Source: Tessaracoccus palaemonis | GTDB lineage: Bacteria; Actinomycetota; Actinomycetes; Propionibacteriales; Propionibacteriaceae | Assembly: GCF_019316905.1 (NCBI RefSeq) | Contig: NZ_CP079216.1 | Coordinates: forward strand, 2,356,001 to 2,420,000 | Direction: 5' to 3' | Length of the DNA: 64,000 nucleotides | Shown here: positions 19,336 through 26,891 of the stretch, piece after piece | How the letters are laid out: the number at the start of each line of letters is the position of its first letter | Position numbering within the stretch: position 1 is the stretch's first letter | Notes under the pieces: model-generated | The model's input: only the letters and a program-made list of their open reading frames with translations | Told to the model about the DNA's origin: nothing | Database searches by the model: none | Position numbers and translations under genes: made by a program

Positions 19336-19977
19336 ATGCCGACCGTGGCTGCCGTCTCCGAGTGGCTCGACGAGTGCACCCACGTGTTTGAAGGGCGCGT
19401 CGACGAGCTGAATGAACTGGACGGCATCCTGGGGGACGGGGATCACGGCACGAACATGTACCGCGGCTTCGCGGCGGCCCGCCGGCTCGACCTGAGCGAG
19501 TGTCCCCACGCCAACGACGCGATGCGCCAGGTGGGCATGTCCCTGGTCGGGACCGTGGGCGGCGCCTCCGGCCCGCTGTTCGGCACCCTGCTGCTGCGGG
19601 TGGGCGCAACCTGGCCTGAGCACCTCACGCTTGCCGGCGTCGCCGCGTCGCTGCGGCAGGGCACCAACGGTGTGATGGCGCGCGGCAAGGCCGTGCGGGG
19701 CGACAAGACCATGGTCGACGTGCTGCTGCCGGCCATCGACTCCCTCGAGGCCGACGCCCGACGCGGGGCCGACCTGGAGTCGGCGATCCTCGACGCCGTC
19801 GACGCGGCCGACGAGGCCCGCGACGCGACCGCCGCGATGGTCGCGCACCGCGGCCGCTCCGCGCTGAAGTCCGAGAGCTCGGTCGGCGTCGTCGACCCCG
19901 GCGCCGTGTCAACCGCTCTCATCCTGCGCACCGGCGCGACCCGCATCCGCGAGGAGTTGCGCGCCAGGGCCGCCTGA
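19336..19977 (+). CDS. DhaL-type (DAK2) dihydroxyacetone kinase-like ATP-binding protein
   Basis: This protein of 213 aa matches the DhaL subunit of PTS-dependent dihydroxyacetone kinases. The Mg-ATP site is visible as GDGDHGTNM, then GTVGGASGPLFG, GDKTMVDVL and a C-terminal DPGAVSTAL. In known systems DhaL needs DhaK (sugar-binding) and DhaM (phosphoryl donor), neither of which is next to it here. It might pair with distant partners or act on another substrate. Ribosome site GAAAGGA is 5 bases before the ATG. Confidence 0.85.
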   Translation: MPTVAAVSEWLDECTHVFEGRVDELNELDGILGDGDHGTNMYRGFAAARRLDLSECPHANDAMRQVGMSLVGTVGGASGPLFGTLLLRVGATWPEHLTLAGVAASLRQGTNGVMARGKAVRGDKTMVDVLLPAIDSLEADARRGADLESAILDAVDAADEARDATAAMVAHRGRSALKSESSVGVVDPGAVSTALILRTGATRIREELRARAA

Positions 19978-19980
19978 CCC

Positions 19981-20100
19981 CGTCTCCGGTTCCCTGACCT
20001 CGTCTCCGGTTCCCTGAGCTCGCCTCCGGTTCCCTGAGCTCGCCTCCGGTTCCCTGAGCTCGCCTCCGGTTCCCTGAGCTCGTCTCCGGTTCCCTGAGCT
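19981..20100. repeat. Six tandem 20-base repeats
   Basis: The unit CCGGTTCCCTGAGCTCG plus three bases recurs six times with an exact 20-base period and only one or two changes (CGTC/CGCC, CCT/GCT). It abuts the DhaL stop codon and leads into the larger repeat that follows. No spacers are present. Confidence 0.92.
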
Positions 20101-20665
20101 CGTCGAAGGGCGCCGAGCGGAGCGAGGCGAAACCCTGTTGCCGAGCTGAGACCCTTCGCTCCGCTCAGGGCGTTTCGACAGGCTCAACGAACCGGGTGGT
20201 TCCCTGAGCTCGCCTCCGGTTCCCTGAGCTCGTCTCCGGTTCCCTGAGCCCGTCCCCGGTTCCCTGAGCTCGTCGAAGGGCGCCGAGCGGAGCGAGGCGA
20301 AACCCTGTTGCCGGGCTGAGACCCTTCGCTCCGCTCAGGGCGTTTCGACAGGCTCAACGAACCGGGGAGGCGTTTCGACAGGCTCAACGAACCGGGAAGG
20401 CGTTTCGACAAGCCTGTGCTGAGCCCGTCGAAGTGCTCAACGAACCGGGTGGTTCCCTGAGCTCGCCTCCGGTTCCCTGAGCTCGTCGAAGGGCGCCGAG
20501 CGAAGCGAGGCGAAACCCTGTTGCCGAGCTGAGACCCTTCGCTGCGCTCAGGGCGTTTCGACAGGCTCAACGAACCGGGTGGTTCCCTGAGCTCGCCTCC
20601 GGTTCTCTGAGCTCACCTCCGGATCCCTGAGCTCGTCGAAGGGCGCCGAGCGGAGCGAGGCGGAT
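20101..20665. repeat. Complex repeat D (TTTCGACAGGCTCAACGAACC family)
   Basis: A unit of about 105 bases starting CGTCGAAGGGCGCCGAGCGG and ending GACAGGCTCAACGAACCGG occurs at about 20101, 20271 and 20483, with a partial copy at 20633. Between them are more 20-base CTCCGGTTCCCTGAG units, and two extra GCGTTTCGACAGGCTCAACG copies at 20370-20400. The two ends of the unit are partly complementary (GAGCGGAGCGA with TCGCTCCGCTC), so transcripts could form hairpins. The block fills the gap between the convergent DhaL and CDF genes. Repeats of this type are dispersed in several actinobacterial genomes. Confidence 0.88.
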
Positions 20666-20678
20666 TACTCCGGGCGAC

Positions 20679-21584
20679 TCAGCTGTCGAGGAACTCGTCC
20701 TCGTAGCTGCGGGGGTCCTCGACGGGCTCGAGGTGGCCGGTCACGTAGAGGTCGGGGAACTCGGCCCGGATCTCGTCGACGAGATCCTCCAGCTGGTCGT
20801 GTCCGCGCTTCACGCTCCACTCCCCCGGCACGAGCATGTGCATCTCCATGAACGCCCGCGCCCCCGAGACGCGCGTGCGCATGGCGTGGAACTTGACGTA
20901 GTCGGTGCTGTGCTCGGCCAGGATCTCGCGGAGACGCTGGTTGGTCTCCTTCGGCAGCGCCTCGTCCATCAGGCCGGAGGCCGACTCGGAGACGAGCCGC
21001 CAGCCGGTCCAGAGGATGTTGATGCCCACCAGCAGCGCGACGACGGGGTCGAGCCAGATCCACCCTGTCAGAGCGACCAGGCCGACGCCGACGACGACGC
21101 CGACGGACGTGATGAGGTCGGTCATCAGGTGGTTGCCGTCGGCGCGCAGCGTGATGGAGTTGTGCCGGCGGCCGGCGCGGAGCAGCACCATCGCCACCGC
21201 GCCGTTGATGAGCGCAGCGACGATGGAGATCAGCAGGCCGATCCCGACCTGTTCGAGCGGCTGGGGCTCGAGCAGGCGGCGGATGGCCAGCACGACGATC
21301 ACGGCGGCGGCCACGAAGATCATGACGCCCTCGATGGCCGAGGAGAAGTACTCGGCCTTGGAGTGCCCGAAATGGTGGTTCTTGTCGGCTGGCTTTGCCG
21401 CGACCCGCAACGCGATGAGCGCGACGACGGCGGCCACGAGGTTCACCACGGACTCGGCGGCGTCCGACAGCAGGCCGACCGACCCCGTCAACAGCCACGC
21501 ACCGGCCTTCAGCGCGATGGTGACGAGCGCCGTCGCGATGGACAGCCAGGCGAACTTGGTCAGGTCGACGCGGGGGGAACTCAT
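20679..21584 (-). CDS. Cation diffusion facilitator family metal transporter
   Basis: This is a CDF-type divalent metal exporter of 301 aa with six predicted helices and a C-terminal cytoplasmic ferredoxin-like domain. Metal-site residues are visible in helix 2 (SDAAESVVN) and in helix 5 (RADGNHLMTD), and the HHFGHSKAEYFSS loop is typical. CDF proteins exchange Zn, Fe or Mn for protons; the exact metal cannot be told. The ATG is at 21582-21584 and the end lies 14 bases from repeat D. Confidence 0.9.
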   Translation of the reverse strand: MSSPRVDLTKFAWLSIATALVTIALKAGAWLLTGSVGLLSDAAESVVNLVAAVVALIALRVAAKPADKNHHFGHSKAEYFSSAIEGVMIFVAAAVIVVLAIRRLLEPQPLEQVGIGLLISIVAALINGAVAMVLLRAGRRHNSITLRADGNHLMTDLITSVGVVVGVGLVALTGWIWLDPVVALLVGINILWTGWRLVSESASGLMDEALPKETNQRLREILAEHSTDYVKFHAMRTRVSGARAFMEMHMLVPGEWSVKRGHDQLEDLVDEIRAEFPDLYVTGHLEPVEDPRSYEDEFLDS

Positions 21585-21622
21585 GCCTCCATCGTCCCTT
21601 GCGCGTCACGCGTGACGCAACG

Positions 21623-22567
21623 TCACCGGATCGGGTTGGTCACGTCCCCCTCGCCGCGGAGGACGGCGTCGATGTTGTGCCGCAGCAGGTCACCAGGGTT
21701 CTGAGGACGGCCGCCCGCGACGTGGGGCGTGATGAGCAGGTTCGGCGCGTCCCAGAGCGGGGAGTCGCCGGGCAGCGGCTCGGTCGCCGCGACGTCGATC
21801 GCCGCGCCAGCGAGCCGACCCGAGGTCAGCGCCTCGATCAGCGCCGCCTCGTCGACGGTGCTGCCGCGCCCCACGTTGACCAGCAGCGCGCCTGGCTTCA
21901 GCTGTCCGAGCCGCTCCGCGTCGAGGGCCTTCGCGGTGGAGGGGCTGGTCGGCAGGATCATCACCAGCAGGTCGGTTTCGGCGAGCGTCGCGGCCAGCCG
22001 GTCCTCGGCCACCACCGGGTAGCCGTGCCGTTCGCCGGCGGAGCGGGCGGCCCCGGTGACGCGGGCACCCAGGGCGGTCAGCAGCGGCGCGAGTCGCGAC
22101 GCGATCGACCCGAAACCCCAGATCGTGACATTGGCGCCGTTCAGTGTGGAGACGCTGCCGTCGGCCCCGCGCGGTTCCACCGACCCGTTGAGGTACGGGT
22201 CCCAGGCGTGCTCGCACATGCGCTGCAGCGCCAGCGGGACGTTACGCACGAGCGCCAGCGCCATGCCGAGCGCGTGCTCCGCGACGGGGCCGTCGTGCAG
22301 GCCGACGCCGCTGGACAGCTGCACGCCCTCGGGGAAGCCGGCTGCGACCATGGAGTCGGGCCCGGCGAGGAAACCCTGGACGAGCCTGAGCCCTGTCATG
22401 CGCCGGGCGGCGTCCTGCAGGACCGCGGGCGGCTGCCCCCAGGCCACCAGGACCTCGGCGTCGAGGTGCTCGTCGGGGACGGGGCTGGACGCGGGGATGA
22501 TGACGTACTCCACGCCGTCGATCGGGGGCATGGTGTCGCGCACGGCGTCGGGGACAAGGACCTTCAC
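21623..22567 (-). CDS. D-isomer-specific 2-hydroxyacid dehydrogenase
   Basis: This NAD-dependent dehydrogenase has 314 aa. A Rossmann segment is visible (TIWGFGSIASRLAPLL), as are the catalytic arginine region in LLVNVGRGSTVDE and the glutamate/histidine segment LLITPHVAGG. Members reduce 2-oxo acids; the substrate here is not determinable. I prefer the GTG at 22567, ten bases after a GAGGAG site; a TTG two codons upstream is the alternative. It is divergent from the glycyl-tRNA synthetase gene. Confidence 0.87.
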   Translation of the reverse strand: MKVLVPDAVRDTMPPIDGVEYVIIPASSPVPDEHLDAEVLVAWGQPPAVLQDAARRMTGLRLVQGFLAGPDSMVAAGFPEGVQLSSGVGLHDGPVAEHALGMALALVRNVPLALQRMCEHAWDPYLNGSVEPRGADGSVSTLNGANVTIWGFGSIASRLAPLLTALGARVTGAARSAGERHGYPVVAEDRLAATLAETDLLVMILPTSPSTAKALDAERLGQLKPGALLVNVGRGSTVDEAALIEALTSGRLAGAAIDVAATEPLPGDSPLWDAPNLLITPHVAGGRPQNPGDLLRHNIDAVLRGEGDVTNPIR

Positions 22568-22655
22568 AGTCAATCCACTCCTCGGGGGTCGATTTCGCCC
22601 AGCATGGCACAGACCCGACTGGGCGAAGGGGCAACTCAGTAGGTAATCTGACCAG

Positions 22656-25600
22656 GTGCTGACGATGCAAGACGCCCTGAGACGACTGTCCGACTACTGG
22701 ACCTCGAAAGGCTGCCTGACCTGGCAGCCCTTCAACACGGAGGTCGGCGCGGGAACCATGAACCCCGCGACCGTGCTGCGCGTGCTCGGTCCCGAGCCGT
22801 GGGACGTCGCCTATGTCGAGCCGTCCGTCCGCCCCGACGACTCCCGCTACGGCGAGAACCCGAACCGTCTGCAGACGCACACGCAGTTCCAGGTCATCCT
22901 GAAGCCCGAGCCGGGCGACCCGCAGGAGCTGTACCTGGGCTCGCTCGAGGCGCTGGGCATCGACCTGTCCAAGCACGACGTCCGTTTCGTCGAGGACAAC
23001 TGGCAGCAGCCGGCCATCGGCGCCTGGGGCCTCGGCTGGGAGGTGTGGCTGGACGGCATGGAGATCACGCAGTTCACCTACTTCCAGCAGGTCGGCGGCC
23101 AGAACCTCGACCCGATCCCCGTCGAGCTGACCTACGGCGTCGAGCGCATCCTCATGGCCCAGCAGGGCGTCACGCACTTCAAGGACATCGTCTACGCCAT
23201 CGCCGCCGACGGGCGCCCCGTGACCTACGGGGAGGCCTTCGGGCAGCAGGAGTACGAGATGAGCCGCTACTACCTGGACGACGCGGACGTCGAGGCGAAC
23301 CGCCGCCTGTACGAGACCTACGTCGGCGAGGCGACGCGCATGGTCGCCGAGCGGCTCCCCGTCCCGGCCCACAGCTACATCCTGAAGTCGAGCCACGCGT
23401 TCAACGTGCTCGACGCCCGCGGCGCGATCTCGACCACCGAGCGCGCCAAGGCCTTCGCCACGATGCGCCGCCTGATGCGCGACACCGCCGCGCTGTGGAT
23501 CGAGCGCCGCGAGGAGCTGGGCTTCCCGCTGAAGCGCGAGGAGGCCGCCGTCGAGGCTCCGGTCGTCGACGCGCCCGAGGTCGCGCACGACGCGCAGCCG
23601 CAGACGCTGGCCCTCGAGATCGGCGTCGAGGAGCTGCCGCCGCACGTCGTCCCCCAGACGGTCGACGCGGTACGCGAGGCGCTGACCGCCAAGCTCGCCG
23701 CCACCCGCCTGACCCATGGTTCGATCACCGTCGAAGGAACGCCGCGCCGCATCGTCGCGGTCGTCGAGGACGTCGCCGCGAGCGAGCCCGACGCCGAGCA
23801 GCTCCGCAAGGGCCCGAAGTGGTCCGCGGCGTTCGACGCCGAGGGCAACCCGTCCAAGGCGCTGCAGGGCTTCATGCGCGGCCAGGGCGTCACCGCCGAC
23901 CAGGTCGTCAAGGCCGAGATCGGCGGCAACGAGCACGCCGCGGTCAAGGCCACGCTGGAGGGCCGCGGGGTCCTCGAGGTCGTCGGCGGGATCGTCGCCG
24001 AGGTCGTCTCCGGGCTGCGCGCCGAGAAGAACATGCGCTGGAACGACGCCGACCTGTCCTTCTCACGCGCCATCCGCTGGCTCGTCGTCCTGTGGGGCGA
24101 TGTCGTCGTCCCGGTGCGCGTCTCCGGGCTGACCTCCGGCCGCACCACCTACCTGCAGCGCCCCGTCGCGGGCGAGGAGTCCGGCCGTCGCGCCGACGGC
24201 GCGCTCGTCGGCCACCTGGACGTCGCCTCCGCGGGCGAGCTGCTCAGCACCATCGAGGCCGGCGCGATCACGCTGTCGAGCGCCGAGCGTCGCGCTCAGG
24301 TCGAGGAGCGGGCCACGGCGCTGGCCGAGTCCGTCGGCTGCACCGTCGATCTGGAGGGCGAGAGCGCCCTGGTCGACGAGATCACCAACCTGGTGGAGGA
24401 CCCGCACGGCGTGCTCGGCCACTTCGACGAGCGCTACCTCGGCCTGCCGGATAAGATCCTCACCACGGTGATGCGCAAGCACCAGCGCTACCTCCCCGTC
24501 TACCGGGACGGGAAGCTCGCCGCCCACTTCGTCACGATGGCCAACGGCCTGTGCGACGACGAGACCGTCCGCGCCGGCAACGAGTCGGTCATCCGGGCCC
24601 GCTACGAGGACGCCCTGTTCTTCTGGAACTCCGACCTCGAGACGAAGCAGGCCGACGAGTTCGTCCCCGGCCTCGACAAGCTCACGTTCGAGGAGCGCCT
24701 TGGCTCGGTGGGTGTCCGCGCCCGCCGCATCGCCGACGTCGCGGAGAAGCTCGCCGACCGCGTCGGGCTCGTAGGCCACGAGCGCGCGACGCTGACGCGC
24801 GCCGGCCAGCTGGCGAAGTTCGACCTGGCGACGCAGATGGTCGTCGAGATGAGCTCGCTCGCCGGGTTCATCGCCCGCGAGTACGCCGTCCGGATGGGCG
24901 AGACCCAGGCCGTCGCCGACGCGCTGTTCGAGATGGAGCAGCCGCACACCTCCGCCGACCCGGTCCCCGCCTCCACCCCGGGCGCCCTCCTGGCGCTGGG
25001 CGACCGCTTCGACCTGCTCGCCGCGATGTTCGCGTTGGGGGCCAAGCCCACCGGCTCGTCCGACCCGTTCGGCCTGCGCCGCGCGGCGCTCGGCGTCGTG
25101 CGGATCCTCCGCGAGGCCGCCGGCACCCCGCTCGAGACCCTGACCATCCGCGAGGGCCTGACCGACGCCGTCGCCCGCCTCGCGGAGCAGGGCATCGACG
25201 TGGCGCCCGACGCCGTGGACTCCGCGCTGGAGTTCACCATCGGCCGCTTCGCCCAGCTGCTGCGCGACGAGGGCACCTCCGCGGACCTCGTCGCCGCGAT
25301 CCTCCCGGCCGCCGACACCCCCGGGTACGCCGCGCGGCTCCTCAACGAGCTGACAGGGGCTCAGGACGACCAGCGCCTCCGCGACCTGGTCGCCACGTTG
25401 GTGCGCATCACGCGCATCCTGCCGGCCGAGGCGCTGCCCCAGGCAGGCGCCGACGTGGCCGTCGACGAGTCGAAGCTCACCGAGCCCGCCGAGGTGTCGC
25501 TGCGCGACGCCGTCGCGTCGGTCCCGGCCGGGACGGCCGACGGCAGCGTCGCGGGCCTGCTGGACGCGACCGCACCCGTGGTCGCCGCGGCCGCCCGGTT

Positions 25601-25730
25601 CTTCGACGACATCCTCGTCAATGCCGAGGACCCGGAGGTCCGCGCCGCGCGTCAGGGGCTATTGGCCTCCGTGCTGGCGCTCGCGCCTGCCGGCGTCGAC
25701 TGGAAGTCGCTGGACGTCGCCCTGGGCTGA
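22656..25730 (+). CDS. glyQS: Glycyl-tRNA synthetase, alpha and beta chains fused
   Basis: This charges tRNA-Gly and is a single 1024-aa chain in which the alpha (GlyQ) part is residues 1 to about 295 and the beta (GlyS) part about 320 to the end, joined by a short Glu/Ala/Val linker. GlyQ motifs are clear (CLTWQPFNTEVGAGTMNPAT, NPNRLQTHTQFQVI, VELTYGVERI). The GlyS part includes LALEIGVEELPP and MRKHQRYLPVY and ends in an anticodon-binding-like region. Two-chain bacterial synthetases normally have separate genes. The GTG at 22656 or ATG at 22665 may be the start. Confidence 0.95.
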   Translation: MLTMQDALRRLSDYWTSKGCLTWQPFNTEVGAGTMNPATVLRVLGPEPWDVAYVEPSVRPDDSRYGENPNRLQTHTQFQVILKPEPGDPQELYLGSLEALGIDLSKHDVRFVEDNWQQPAIGAWGLGWEVWLDGMEITQFTYFQQVGGQNLDPIPVELTYGVERILMAQQGVTHFKDIVYAIAADGRPVTYGEAFGQQEYEMSRYYLDDADVEANRRLYETYVGEATRMVAERLPVPAHSYILKSSHAFNVLDARGAISTTERAKAFATMRRLMRDTAALWIERREELGFPLKREEAAVEAPVVDAPEVAHDAQPQTLALEIGVEELPPHVVPQTVDAVREALTAKLAATRLTHGSITVEGTPRRIVAVVEDVAASEPDAEQLRKGPKWSAAFDAEGNPSKALQGFMRGQGVTADQVVKAEIGGNEHAAVKATLEGRGVLEVVGGIVAEVVSGLRAEKNMRWNDADLSFSRAIRWLVVLWGDVVVPVRVSGLTSGRTTYLQRPVAGEESGRRADGALVGHLDVASAGELLSTIEAGAITLSSAERRAQVEERATALAESVGCTVDLEGESALVDEITNLVEDPHGVLGHFDERYLGLPDKILTTVMRKHQRYLPVYRDGKLAAHFVTMANGLCDDETVRAGNESVIRARYEDALFFWNSDLETKQADEFVPGLDKLTFEERLGSVGVRARRIADVAEKLADRVGLVGHERATLTRAGQLAKFDLATQMVVEMSSLAGFIAREYAVRMGETQAVADALFEMEQPHTSADPVPASTPGALLALGDRFDLLAAMFALGAKPTGSSDPFGLRRAALGVVRILREAAGTPLETLTIREGLTDAVARLAEQGIDVAPDAVDSALEFTIGRFAQLLRDEGTSADLVAAILPAADTPGYAARLLNELTGAQDDQRLRDLVATLVRITRILPAEALPQAGADVAVDESKLTEPAEVSLRDAVASVPAGTADGSVAGLLDATAPVVAAAARFFDDILVNAEDPEVRAARQGLLASVLALAPAGVDWKSLDVALG

Positions 25731-25738
25731 GCTCCAGC

Positions 25739-25780
25739 GTGCGGGTCGCCTTGGCTTCCGTGCGGGTCGCCGTGGCTTCC
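25739..25780. repeat. Two tandem 21-base repeats after glyQS
   Basis: GTGCGGGTCGCCTTGGCTTCC is followed directly by the same sequence with one base changed (CTT to CGT). It sits 9 bases after the glyQS stop and precedes the first copy of repeat C. Confidence 0.85.
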
Positions 25781-25791
25781 CCGACCCGCGC

Positions 25792-25860
25792 GCACAACAA
25801 TGCCTATGTCGGGGCTGCTGTACCCATGTTGCAGCGGCAGCAGCATAGGCATTGTTGTGC
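25792..25860. repeat. Palindromic repeat C, copy 1
   Basis: This is a 69-base element with perfect 17-base arms (GCACAACAATGCCTATG and its complement) and a 35-base centre that can pair internally (CTGCTG with CAGCAG). It is almost identical to the copy at 26113-26181. It has the size and shape of a REP or very small MITE-like element. Confidence 0.9.
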
Positions 25861-25934
25861 GGAAAAGGGGTGACGGGCGGGCTCATGGCGCGACGAGCAG
25901 CAACGGGCTGCTCCCCGTCGTCGACGTCGCGTCC

Positions 25935-26060
25935 TCGACGCCACCCCTATGTGCAGACGCCACCCGTCTCGACACATGCCACCGCCATGGCGGTGGCATG
26001 TGCGAACAAGGGTGGCGTCCGTCGTTAAGGGTGGCGTCCGTCGGTAAGGATGGCGTCTGT
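25935..26060. repeat. Palindromic repeat B, copy 2
   Basis: This has the same 30-base palindromic core as the copy at 14502-14531, here at 25973-26002. It is flanked by two GACGCCACCC half-units on the left and three tandem units with AAGGGTGGCGTC or a near copy on the right. It lies between the two copies of repeat C, in the gap between convergent genes. Confidence 0.88.
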
Positions 26061-26112
26061 GGGTGGGCGCCGCGGTCATCAGCCGCGTTGTTCCCATATC
26101 CAGCCCTTCCCC

Positions 26113-26181
26113 GCACAACAATGCCTATGTCGGGGCTGCTGTACCCATGTTGCAGCGGCAGGAGCATAGGCATTGTTGTGC
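26113..26181. repeat. Palindromic repeat C, copy 2
   Basis: This is the second 69-base copy, in the same orientation as the first and differing by one base (CAGCAGC to CAGGAGC). The region between the two copies carries repeat B. Both copies lie between the ends of glyQS and the pentapeptide-repeat gene, a 495-base stretch with no gene I can support. Confidence 0.9.
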
Positions 26182-26225
26182 GGGAAGGGGGCGGCGGGTG
26201 ACCCCAGGGGAAACCGGGGGCAGGC

Positions 26226-26822
26226 TCAGACCACCTTCATGCCCAGGATGCGGGCGAGGCCCGGGGCGAGGTCGACGGCCTGCGCGTGGCTCACGGACAC
26301 GCCGCGCAGGCCCTCCGGGTTCGACTCCAGGGTCAGGACCTCCGCACCGCTCAGGTCCACGTCCTTGCACCGCGCGTTGCTGAGGTCCAGGCGGCCGACG
26401 GTGCAGCCGCTGAAGCTCAGCCGGTCCACCTGCGTCTGCGACAGGTCCAGCTCGTCGACCACGCAGTCCTCGAAGCGGACGCGGGCGAGCTTGGCGGAGC
26501 GGAGATTGAGGTATCCCACCTTGCCGCCGACGATCGTGACCCGAGTCCAGGTCCCCGCGTAGGCCTGCACTCCCCCGAGGCGCGACGCGGTGATCGCGAC
26601 GTCCTGCAGTGCGCACTTCGACAGCTCGAGATCGGGCGCGTCGGCCGCGTCGAAGACCACGTCGATGAACCGGCAGCCCGTGAACTTCGCGCCGTTCAGC
26701 CGGGCGCCGTCGAACCGGCAGTCGAGGATCCTCAGGCCGTCCTCGTCGGCGCCGCTGAAGTCGACCCCCGACCGGCGGACGCCCTCGATGTCGTCGTGCT
26801 CGATAAGCTCCGCGTAGTCCAT
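26226..26822 (-). CDS. Pentapeptide-repeat protein
   Basis: This 198-aa protein is built of five-residue units with the A(D/N)LXX-like pattern (GVDFSGADEDG, LDCRFDGARLNGAKFTGCRF, later LDLSNARCKDVDLSG). Such repeats fold as a square right-handed beta helix. Known members range from DNA-gyrase protectors (MfpA/Qnr type) to proteins of unknown role; no feature here decides. There is no signal peptide, so it is probably cytoplasmic. Confidence 0.85.
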   Translation of the reverse strand: MDYAELIEHDDIEGVRRSGVDFSGADEDGLRILDCRFDGARLNGAKFTGCRFIDVVFDAADAPDLELSKCALQDVAITASRLGGVQAYAGTWTRVTIVGGKVGYLNLRSAKLARVRFEDCVVDELDLSQTQVDRLSFSGCTVGRLDLSNARCKDVDLSGAEVLTLESNPEGLRGVSVSHAQAVDLAPGLARILGMKVV

Positions 26823-26891
26823 GACCCGACCCTACCGAGGGGCTGCGGTGGCCGTCGTCGCCCACGTCGGGGCATGCAATAGTCTTGACAG

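Noticed and set aside
19981..20100. Evenly spaced repeats that look like a CRISPR array
   Set aside because: The 20-base units are directly adjacent with no variable spacers, and no cas genes are present.
19909..20570. Two open frames translating into Ser/Lys/Arg-rich repeats (RPERSEGS and related)
   Set aside because: They are translations of the repeat block, with no ribosome site and no family; the same peptide arises wherever this repeat occurs.
22574..22655. A T-box or other amino-acid-sensing leader before the glycyl-tRNA synthetase
   Set aside because: Only 82 bases separate the divergent genes and no T-box bulge or terminator is visible.
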